Source: Coffea arabica
Taxonomy: Eukaryota; Streptophyta; Magnoliopsida; Gentianales; Rubiaceae
Reading direction: 5' to 3'
Length of the DNA stretch: 64,000 nucleotides
Assembly: GCF_036785885.1 (NCBI RefSeq)
Contig: NC_092312.1
Location: 10,744,001-10,808,000, forward strand
A program made the position numbers and the translations under genes. The stretch's first letter is position 1; every line of letters begins with the position of its first letter. Positions 9,981 to 19,305 of the stretch are shown piece after piece. The notes beneath the pieces are model-generated. The model did no database searches. It had not been told where the DNA came from and worked only from the letters and a program-made list of their open reading frames with translations.

Positions 9981-11398
9981 GCTTATTCAAATCTGTGAAA
10001 TCCACACACATCCTCCAGGCTTTCTCCTCCTTTTTGACCAGCACAGGATTAGCCAACCAGGTCGGGTAGTAGACCTCCTTAACGATCCTGGCCTCCAGCA
10101 GCTTACCCACCTCGCTTTTGACGACCTCCTTTCGTTCAGGAGCAAAGTTCCTTTTTTTCTGTTTCACGGGTCGGACGCTGGGATCCACCTGTAGCCTATG
10201 AACCGCCAGCTCGGTGGGGATTCCTGGCATGTCATCAGCACTCCAAGCGAAGATCTCAGCATATTCCTCCAGGAGAGCTTCAAATGAGCTCTTGACCAGC
10301 TCGGCTAGGCCCGTGCCGACCTTCACGGTGTGCTCAGGTCGGCCCTTCTGGACGGGCAGATCGGCTAATCCCTCGTCAGTTTCCAATCTCTCTCCCTTCT
10401 CCATGGGCTCCCAGGGCTCCAAGCAAACTGTCTGGGCTACTAACTTCTCTTTACCCTTGAGGGTAGCAATGTAGCATGCCCTGGCCACTTCCGGATCCCC
10501 GAGCACCTCAGCCACCCCCTCGGGGGTGGGAAACTTCATGCTGAGGTGCAACGTAGAACAAACAGCTCGGAGGGCATTCAGTGTGGGCCGTCCCAAAATC
10601 ATGTTGTATGACGACGGCTCCTTAACCACCGCGAAGTTTACCGGCACAGTTCGGCACTTCGGGGATACCCCGACCGTAACCATGAGGGTGATCATTCCTT
10701 CTGGCCTCACGGGAGGGCCTGCGAACCCGATCAATGGAGTCCGAACCGGTACCAGCTGCCTATCCTCCAGCTGCAGCTCTTTAAAAGTCTTGTAATACAG
10801 CACGTCTATTGCACTCCCATTGTCTATGTATACCTTCTTCACCTTGTAATTGCAGGTGATGACCTCAATTACAATAGCTTCGTGGTTGTTGGAGGCCAAA
10901 GGGACTGCGTCCTCTGGTCCGTAGATAATTTCCTCATACATCTTCAGACGCTTGGCCGAGCTCTCCCCCGCGGGGGGAGGCCGATTGTGCCGCCGAGCTG
11001 TATGACTATCCCCGCCAGCCGGTCCTCCTGCAATGGTATTAATCACCCCGGCCAGATTCTGCGTTTCCCGTTCAGGAGCTCGCCCATGAGGCCCCTGAGG
11101 CCGATCCCGGAGGTAACCGGGTCGTTCTGACCGGGACCTCCCTCGTTGCTGGTCAGCTCGGTCCTCTCGTATGAACTGCCCGAGGTGACCTCGTTTGATT
11201 AGTTTCTCAATGTCCTTCTTGAGATGACGGCAATCCTCCGTGTCATGCCCCACATCTCGGTGATAGGCGCAGAACAACCCTTGGTCCCGTCTGCTTTTGT
11301 CCCCTCCCAAAGGTCGAGGAGGTCGGGAGAGCCCCTCCTGTTCCATGACCGCCAGCACCCGAGCTCGAGGTGCAGTGAGATTAGTCCAGGGCTTATCT
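9981..11398 (-). pseudogene. Gag C-terminus, protease and start of RT (middle frame)
   Basis: This open frame (ORF 9871-11358 plus upstream in-frame sequence) carries a CX4HX4C-like segment (CAYHRDVGHDTEDC), an arginine/glutamate-rich spacer, and a retropepsin-like protease around IDNGSAIDVLY and ILGRPTLN. It then has a linker and the first RT block (FAPERKEVV, ANPVLVKK, WRMCVDFTDLNK). Just after that block the frame is lost. RT homology resumes in the next frame, so a single-base-type frameshift lies near 9979-9983. Protease would process the Gag-Pol polyprotein. The active-site variant D-N-G differs from the usual D-S/T-G. Confidence 0.85.
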
Positions 11399-12530
11399 CC
11401 CCCATTGGACGGCTCCTGGGGAGGCGATCGTAAGTGCTCTTTCTTCCCTGGTTGGAACGAGCCTCCACCTGGTCGGCTCCTCTCCTACGTTTGTCATCCC
11501 TCAGCCTTTCTTGCGCGCTCTTAAGGCGATTAGCCTCCTCCGCATTGGCTTTCTCATGAGCTCGGTCCAGCATTTCCCGTACCGATTTGGGAGGTCTCTC
11601 CACGAGCTCAGTGTAGAGCTTCTGCTTGCGCAGCCCGTTAATGAAGGCTGCCATAACCACCTTGTCATCACGATCCCTGACCTGAAGGGACTCGTTATTG
11701 AAACGCACCATGTATTCGCGTAGGGATTCCTCAGGCCTTTGCTGAATGGTCATCAGGTGCGCCGTGCTCTTGGAGAAGGCTCGTGATGAGACAAACTGGG
11801 CCGCGAACAGCCGAGCAAGCTGAGCAAAGGACCTAATGGACCTGGGGGGGAGCCCCTGGAACCACTGACGTGCCTTCCCCTCCAGAAACATGGGAAAAGT
11901 CTTGCACCTGACTGCATCTGCGGCAGTTTGCAGACGCATTTGGGTCAGGAACGCAAACAAATGATCCTCCGGATCCGAGGTCGCATCGTAAGGCTTCATG
12001 TTGGGTATCTTGAACTTCGCGGGCAATGGATAGTTCTCTATATCAGGCACGAAAGGGGACGCGATGTACCTGTCCGCCTCGGCATCCAAGAGCAGGTCCA
12101 GCTCGTCTTGCACCTGAAGCTGCTCTTTCCGAGGTGAGGGTTCATCCCTAGAATACCTCCGGACAGGCTCCGGGTGCTCAGTTCGGGAGTGCTTGTGAGT
12201 GGGCTCCCCCATGTCGGTGTGCTCACTTGCGGGCTCCTGGCGCACGCGTTTGAGCTGGGGGTTGGGGCTCCCCGCCCTGGACTCGGTTGGGCCTTCCGAG
12301 TTCTCCGGCTCCTGGCCCAGGGGCCCTCCTGTCTGCCCCCTAAGATAATCCACAATGGCCTCGAAAGTGGGCAAGTTTCCTGCTACCGCCTGGACCAGTT
12401 GCTCCGGTGGAATCCGCGAGAGTCCCGTCCCCTCACCTCCAGGGGTCGGACTCCGGGCAGACTGTTGGGGGCCGCTTCCTCCGTTCCCCTTAGAGCCACC
12501 AGCATTCCTTTGAGACCTCGTTTTTGGCAT
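11399..12530 (-). pseudogene. Retrotransposon gag, frameshifted near its C-terminus
   Basis: The frame begins at an ATG at 12530 (MPKTRSQR...), 45 bp inside the 5' LTR. The N-terminal ~150 residues are low-complexity and charged. A Retrotrans_gag domain follows, with motifs DHLFAFLTQM, ARQWFQGLPP, FVSSRAFSKS and SLREYMVRFNNE. At a run of five Cs (11399-11403, plus strand) the frame shifts. The zinc-finger-like region expected next (FCAYHRDVGHDTEDC) is in the neighbouring frame. Gag would form the cytoplasmic virus-like particle that packages element RNA. The break is in a homopolymer, so it could be a real mutation or a sequencing error. Confidence 0.85.
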
Positions 12531-12555
12531 GATTCGCAAGAGAAGAAGAACGTGT

Positions 12556-12572
12556 TCCCACAGACGGCGCCA
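12556..12572 (-). other. Primer-binding site of the retrotransposon
   Basis: Two bases inside the 5' LTR the minus strand reads TGGCGCCGTCTGTGGGA. The first 9 nt complement the 3' end of plant tRNA-Asp (…ACGGCGCCA, recalled), but the remainder diverges, so the exact primer tRNA is uncertain. Confidence 0.7.
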
Positions 12573-12574
12573 AT

Positions 12575-13134
12575 TGATGCGACTGCCAAAAATAAGATCT
12601 GAGCTGAGTTGCGACGGGCTGAGCGAGCTGGCGAGCTGGTCAGGTGAACGAGCCGACCTGCAAATGGACAGACGGTGGAGCTAACAGAGAGTGGCCGAGC
12701 TGATAGGCCGAATTGACGGGGAGAGAACGGACGACCTGTCCTGCAGAGAGGGAAATAAACGGAGGGACTAGAGTCCCCGGAATAACTCCGACGGCCAAGT
12801 CAGTAGAGCTCAAGAGTAGAGCAACAGTAGAGAGAACTGTGGATGGCATACCTTGTGTCGTCTTGTGGTGCTGTATATATAGGCTTAACGGGTGGTAGTT
12901 TCCATATAGGAGTCAAAGTCCCCTTAGGGTTCGGAGTCTTCTTAGGGTTTCGTGCGGCGGCTCCTACAAGTTCGGAGACGGCGGCCCATAGGCCCATCTC
13001 AAGGATCGATAAGTAAGGCCGAGCTGGCCTCCATATGCCGAGCTAGCGCCTGCGAGTTGCGAGGTCTCACAGCCGACCTGACGAGCAAGACCTGCCGAGC
13101 TGACACGTGGCACGCGCAGGTTCACCCCACTACA
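12575..13134 (-). repeat. 5' LTR of the Tat element
   Basis: This 560-bp direct repeat of 3363-3922 reads TGTAGTGGGG...GTCGCATCA on the minus strand, so it has canonical TG...CA ends. It differs from the other LTR at about 12609 (GAGTTGCG versus GAGCTGCG) and 13042 (GAGCTAGC versus GAGTTAGC). Short ORFs in it are identical between the two LTRs and are not genes. Confidence 0.95.
12872..12883 (-). promoter_or_regulatory. TATA box in the 5' LTR
   Basis: On the minus strand the sequence reads CCTATATATAC, about 250 nt into the LTR. It is the only strong TATA motif in the LTR and the likely core promoter for the genomic transcript. The same motif occurs in the 3' LTR near 3661-3671. Confidence 0.6.
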
Positions 13135-13373
13135 GCATCCGCCTTCTTTGGACCGATGGTGGTTAAGCCATTCTACTCATTATTGTTAGTTTTGAGACGT
13201 AACTTCAGGTTATTTTGGAGTACTATTAAAGCTGGGCCTTTCTTTTCCTTCGAAAAAAGCTACGCCTCAGGCCTTCATCATCATTGCTCACTGTTGGTAT
13301 TTCAATCGAGTGAAAAAAGAAGATAGTAATGGATGTCTTGAGGGGCTCCCATCCGATCCGACCTGGTGCCTTT

Positions 13374-13466
13374 TAACTTTTGTGACCACGTCAGATTCGC
13401 ACCAAAATGAAAAATGTTAGTGCTTCTAACTTTTGTGACCGTATCAGATTCGCACCAAAAAGAAAA
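13374..13466. repeat. Two-copy tandem repeat
   Basis: TAACTTTTGTGACC followed by AGATTCGCACCAAAA occurs at 13374 and again at 13427, a period of 53 bp with a few mismatches. No coding potential. Confidence 0.7.
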
Positions 13467-14229
13467 AACCAAATCAGATATGCTGGATAGTTGATGGAAG
13501 AAGATCCGTTTAGTTTGATTAAAATAAAATTGGACGAATAGCTGGAAAGTTGATATTATATTCCATAAAGGATTGATTGAATGACAAATTAATGAATTGT
13601 AGAGGGCTTTTTAGTACAATGCACTCATTTGAAAAAGTGCAAGTATTTTGTTTTCACGCCGTTTGCTTACCCACTTCCGATAAAAAATTTTTTGATGGGT
13701 TCCTCTCTTGGAATTTGGAAGCCTCTCCACCACTAAAAAGAGGGATGTCTGGTAAGCTCCCACGTCAATTGAAGACAGCAGTTTGTCAAAGGAAACACCA
13801 ACTTTTTTGTTTAAAGACAAAAGCAATTTCTTTTTTAATGGGAGATGAATGGGATTTAAGAAAGAAGGGAAATTACAAACTCAAGACATCTAAGCCTTGG
13901 AACCTGAAAATGGTAACTGACGAGGGAGTCAAGAAAGCATTATTAAACTCGGCTCAGCTCAGCCTAGCAGTTAAACCGCTCAATTCAGTGAGTCAGCCAT
14001 GAAACAGACTGGGTAATATTTATAAGTAATTTACTTGTAAACTCTACATATATTAAAATAATTAATACATTACATGTATTTATAAAAGATTATTTTAGTT
14101 ACTCACTACTGATTGAACTAGTGACTCGTCCATGGACTTTTTCATTGGGTTCCTTCCCATGTTGGATTTAATAACTATGCACAAAAGCATTAAAAAATAA
14201 AATAATGACATCAAATAAAACAAAAGGCA

Positions 14230-14430
14230 CCAACGGTTATTGAATCAAATAGCAAGAGACGTGTTGCCCTTTAAGCAGGGTCTCGAATTTGAGTCTTGTG
14301 AATGTAAAAAAAATGTTAGGAGAGTCATCTCTTGAAATGGTTTCGACAGTGCTCGATTTTAGACTAATCGGAGTCCAATACAGTCACTAGACATTGGGAG
14401 TGCGCACCAAGAAAATAAAAAATAAAAGGA
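14230..14430 (+). mobile_element. Possible degenerate SINE
   Basis: A B-box-like sequence (GGTCTCGAATTTGAGTC) is followed by AGTGCTCGATTTTAGACTAA and AGTCCAATAC, which resemble the 3' part of the SINE at 27793-27984. An A-rich run follows. No convincing target duplication or A box was found, so ends are approximate. Confidence 0.3.
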
Positions 14431-15151
14431 AAGGCTTTCTATAGCAATTTAAATTGGGACTCCGAATGGCTTAAAAAAATTTTTTAGGCTTTCTAAACTA
14501 ATATCCAAATACACCCAGATCCATTGGGTGAATATATGGACCTTGGCCTGTCGTCCTATAACCTTTCTCAGTCTTGGGCATGGCAGCCGAAATATGTGTA
14601 GCAGCTACGGGAATGGTCTTGAGGCCCACCAGTGACCTTGAAAAACTCTTAAGAAAAATGGGAAAAAAAGAAAGAAAAAACTTCATAAATTGTTTGTTTG
14701 CAAGAGAAAGTGAGGGAAAATTCTTTTTTTTTTAAGTTTAAGTGGGAGGTCTCGTATTCTGAATCTTTCATTTATATGCCCTTTTTTGTACCGTCCAACC
14801 CATCACTCATCTAGAGGAAAAGCTAGTCATTTCTTCTTCTTCTTCTTGTGTTTGTCTAGTAGAAAAAGTAGTGTTTGTTATTCCTGTACTTTTCCTTAAT
14901 TTTCGCCAAGATTTTGGAGGAAAATTATTGGTTACTAACAGTATTTCCATTAACGATTCTAACTACTCATTTTCTCTTAGAATTTTCTGATTAAATAAAC
15001 ATACACGGAAAAGTGATTTTTTCTTTCTTTTTACTTTACGGCACTTTACTTCAATTTTCCTCATAAGAGATGTCTTTTGGTTAACGTAGATGCACAATGA
15101 TTTCCACCCACCGTCCAGCAGCACCGATTGCCCAGTTCTTCATATACGTCT

Positions 15152-15608
15152 TAAATAATAGGGTAAAAAACAAAAAAAATCCTGTAATAAATCAAATATA
15201 CAGAAATGTCCCCGTGATTTTAAAATATACAATACGATAATTCATTCTTTGAATTAAATTATAAAGGTGATGGAATTCGTTAAACTTAATGGAAATGATT
15301 TATCGGAACCTAAAAACAAAATTTATACCTAATTTTTAACAAATATACCTATTTTACCCCTTAACCCTCAATTTTCTCTCTTTAGAGAATAAACCAAATG
15401 ATTTTATTGAACTGTCTTTTGCTAATTATATCAGGATACTTTTATCATTTCGTCCATTTCCTTTAAGTTTAACGGATTCCGTCATCTTTACAATTTAGTT
15501 CAAAATATGAGGTGTCATGCTGTACATTTTGAAAACATAGAATTTTTTTTTTTTTTTTGTATATTAGATTTACCATAGGGGACTTTTTTATGTTTTACCC
15601 TAAATAAT
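15152..15608. mobile_element. MITE with long terminal inverted repeats and 8-bp duplication
   Basis: The element 15160-15600 (441 bp) is flanked by the perfect 8-bp direct repeat TAAATAAT (15152-15159 and 15601-15608). Its ends are AGGGTAAAAAAC and GTTTTACCC. The arms extend over ~130 bp: left GGAATTCGTTAAACTTAATGG mirrors right TTAAGTTTAACGGATTCC, and left AATTAAATTATAAAGGTGATG mirrors right CATCTTTACAATTTAGTT. No ORF. The duplication length suggests a hAT-type mobiliser, but the termini are not the usual hAT ones. Confidence 0.8.
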
Positions 15609-17176
15609 ATGTTCGAGTGTAAATATCATAAACTTGACGGATATGACGGGAATTTTCTGAATTTTACCGTATTAACTATGTTGTCGGTTTCCTCCAATTA
15701 ACCTTGAGGTACTACTATTATTAATATGGTTCTGGCACACTTCAGGTCTATTTAACTCAAAAAAGAAAAAAATGATGGATATTCTTCGAGCTATTTTGAA
15801 ATATTAAAAGGGGCTACTGCTTTTGTTAATAAGTTGTTTGAGAAATTTATATAATTTTGTTCTTCATTATGGGGTAATAGTCGTGTCTCAAAAAAAAAAA
15901 AAAAAGAAAGAAAATTTTAGCATCGAAGAAGTTGTTGCTTGGCTTCATATAGTTAGATAACGAGTAAAAAGAACGCATGTCAATTTGGCCCATCGACACA
16001 TTTATTTTTACCAAAAGTTTCTTGTAATAAATCACCTAATCACCTTTCTTTGTTTACGAAAAAAAGACGTACTTGTGCGCTTTTATTTAAGTTTATTTCT
16101 ATGAAAATGTCTTCAACATATTTTGACATATCAGGTTGAATTCTTCTTCTTTTTTTTTTTTTTTTGCCTTACGCAATTAGCTAGATTGGATTCTTGAATT
16201 GGATTTGATTGAAAATAAGTCCAAAGTATACTGTTATACGCAATCAACATGCATGATAACCCATTTGATAAATCAGAACAAGCCATTTCTGTCGGAATCA
16301 GTCACCCATACTTCTGGCTCGTGCTAATTCCTATTTCTTTTATTCAAAGTGGAAGATGAAAAATTTTGAAGCACTTTTACCTTTGCATGACTGAGTTCAA
16401 AAATATTTTGGCCAAAGGTCGGTGGTGTAGATGCATGGTGGCAATCCTGAGTCAATTCCCAATTTTCGTGTCCACGATGGATTTTGCCTTTCAACTTTGT
16501 CATTGCGTCTTTCACCAATCTATCCTTCCCACAAAAGCACCAAATAGTAATTGGGCAGCCTCGATCATGTATCCACATGATAAATATGGTGTCTTTCACA
16601 CTGGGTGAACCAGTCCTACACGGGAAAAATACAAAGAACATCTTTTTTAGTGCGTTCATTCCTGTCTCAGTACACCACGCATGCTTACTGTTAGCGTTAT
16701 CTCTTTAGGGTTACTCGCAATCTGCTCGCCCCCCTGGGTGCAGGCACTAAAAGTACGCGTAATTAAAGGTCCAAAAATGCCTTTATGGTCCAAATGCGCT
16801 GGTTTTGCTAAGAAGAAATGTAGTTAGTAATTATCTTCAACTTAAAACTAAAGGTAACAACCCTATAACATAAAGCTTGGAGCATCCTTTAACTGCACCT
16901 ATATCCCTGTATCCCCGTAACTTGAATTTCGACTCTAAATTTTACACATGACATACATTTAGCTAGTCTGATTGGTATACATACGTCGTTACTGTAAAAA
17001 TAAATTTGTCGTTTCTTCCGTTGATGGCCCGGAATTTGATACCAATCCCCAGGGGAATAGGCCAAATTATTACATGGACGGAGCACTACAGTAGTTGTCT
17101 TTTTCTTTTCTTTTCTCTTCTCAGTTGTCAATTTTCAAGAAATGAAGAACCATGTTTTTAAAACCGGAGAATGTCT

Positions 17177-17308
17177 ACTTATGTACGTATGCACTGTACC
17201 TTTCCACTAGGCACGAGAATTGTTATCTATTTGTGCACGTATGCACTATTTCTTTCGATCGACTAGGCACGATTGATCACGAAATTCCTCAAGATTGATC
17301 ACGAAATT
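17177..17308. repeat. Short local duplications
   Basis: CGTATGCACT followed by ACTAGGCACGA appears twice within about 60 bp, then GATTGATCACGAAATT appears twice (17271-17286 and 17293-17308). This looks like slippage-derived non-coding sequence. Confidence 0.6.
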
Positions 17309-17966
17309 GTCCTTCGATGATAAAATCTTGGCCAATTCTGATTCTGTATGGAAAAGCTATCTCGTTGCTGATGTATAGTAGAGCATTAATAAAGTCCACA
17401 CTGATGCCTTCTCCCTTTCGAGTTTCTTTGCTTTCAATGAATTTAACCATTTATTTCATCGCCTGTGCAGGGAAACTAAAATAACAATATGGCTCCATGA
17501 ATTGCTGGAAATCTCTTGCTGATGTATTGTATTGACAACTTCACACATTAGCAAGCACAATGAATTAAAAAGGAATTAAAGATACGATCTAATACTGTGG
17601 TGTTTATCACGATCCACCACCAAGTCAAATTTGTATTTCGGCTATGACATAATTACAGAGAGTGATTCAATACACATGCATCTACATCTCTTTCTTAACG
17701 TGCTTTGTTTGATCCTGGGCGGATCTTGCTAGATTTTCTGTGGTGGCATAAACGTTTTTCTTTGTCATCACACAAGAATGCTGTATATTCTCGGAATGAA
17801 GAGGTAATTATGCTCAAAAAGGACCTTTAAATCCGACATCCTTGACTATAGAGTTGGTGATAACCGATAAGGTCATTAGCTCTTGGGCCACATGTATACC
17901 GACAAGTGTACCCTTTTTTGGAGTTTGAAGATGTTAAATTCGGACCCTCAATTTATCTTCAAGGAT

Positions 17967-18164
17967 AAGTGATACTTATTAGCCCCTTGGGATTGGCTCG
18001 GATGGTTTCAAGATAGTTTAATTAGGTTTCGAAATCGTGTGTTCGAGTCACCTTTCTATCGCTTGTGTATCCTTGGAGGCGGGGTGTACAGGTACAGAGA
18101 GATTAATCCGATAAAATTGAGATAGTCCCTGTGTTGAAAAAAAAAAAAGAAGTGATACTTATTA
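17967..18164 (+). mobile_element. tRNA-derived SINE with 15-bp target-site duplication
   Basis: The body 17982-18149 (168 bp) is flanked by the exact 15-bp direct repeat AAGTGATACTTATTA (17967-17981 and 18150-18164). It has a polymerase III A-box-like sequence (TTGGCTCGGATGGT), a B-box-like sequence (TGTTCGAGTCACC) about 35 bp later, and a terminal A-run. The perfect duplication implies fairly recent insertion. SINEs encode no protein and rely on LINE reverse transcriptase. Confidence 0.88.
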
Positions 18165-19267
18165 TATATGTAAAGGAAATTCCTGCAAAATTCATAGGCA
18201 TGTGAAAACACGACAAGTTTAGTTTCAAAGAAGTCAAAACATTGCTCAAAATCGAGGATGGTAAAAAGATGTCAAGAATTTGAAGGGCACCGAGGAATTA
18301 CTAGGGCCGGAAAGCTGGAAAATCGCGTATGGCTCTAAGCATTTAACATAGTGTTAGGAAGCAGCTTTCGCTTCGGCCTGAAATTATGCCACTAGAAAGT
18401 CAACAAGATTTTTTTTTTGGGGCATTATTTCGTTCCAGTTAAGATCGAGTTTACTATGCATCGAGGAAACTTGAAGGAGCTGATCCATACTTCATACATT
18501 TGCCATTGACTAAGCTGCTCAATAATAGGCCTGAAAGTTCAGCTAATGTCGAAATGTGTGGGATCCACGTTCTGATTTCAACACAGCTTGTCTGAGAACG
18601 ACAAGATTAGTTCATTTTAAATATAATAAAATATATATATATACACTTATTATTATCAACGACATTGTTGATAGATTGTATAAAATGCAGTAATATCAGG
18701 CTCTGGAGATTTGTATGACAAATTTGCACTGATGTTTTTCTTCAGTATTGGACCACTTTGGACTGACATTGCAAGGATAAACTTGTTTATCAATGTCCAA
18801 CTTTAATAATGTAAGATGTAAATATAAAATTGGCCAATAATCCAACAAAAGTCACGCCCTCAAGCCTTGCCTAACTTTAACCCCACAGTCTCAACATTGG
18901 CAACAAACGAATATTTAATCAATAATCAAATGCTGCTCCTCTTTTGAGCCAAAAAAGGGATCAACTTGAACATGTACGTCTGTCTAATCACCCAAAAGCT
19001 TCTACAAAATGTAATGATACGATCTGTATTTAGTACATACACTTCTTGGCACTAGGAAACGAACGTGAATCACAGTCATGGTCATACATTACCAAGATCA
19101 ATTTACCCCAAAACAACCAAACAAAAAAAAAAAAGAAACCATATGTCTCGTTTCCCAGTTTCTTTTGAACACCAACTTCCTTGATCTGAACACAGTTTTC
19201 GTCTAGTGATGTACTGTCAAAGGAGCCCAAACTTTCAAGAAAGTCGAGAAATCATGAAGGGGGGATA

Positions 19268-19305
<38 letters not shown>

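Larger units (their letters stand above)
3363..13134 (-). mobile_element. Ty3/gypsy LTR retrotransposon, Tat lineage, with antisense additional gene
   Basis: This is a complete 9,772-bp LTR element on the minus strand. In transcription order it has a 5' LTR (12575-13134), a primer-binding site, gag, protease, reverse transcriptase, RNase H, a second RNase H, integrase, an additional gene on the opposite strand, a polypurine tract and a 3' LTR (3363-3922). Two RNase H domains before integrase and the absence of a C-terminal chromodomain are hallmarks of the Tat clade (Ogre/Retand/Grande relatives). The LTRs differ at 2 of 560 positions, so insertion was recent. Two frameshifts break gag-pro-pol, so this copy is probably not autonomous. 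The flanking 5-mers (GGGCT left, GCATC right) do not match, so no target-site duplication is visible. The element is much more GC-rich than its surroundings. Confidence 0.95.
13135..15151. other. Intergenic DNA right of the retrotransposon
   Basis: No gene was recognised. It contains a 53-bp-period tandem duplication (13374-13466) and a possible degenerate SINE near 14230-14430. A (CTT)n run lies at about 14827-14847. ORFs in 13577-14002 lack any recognisable domain. Confidence 0.5.
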
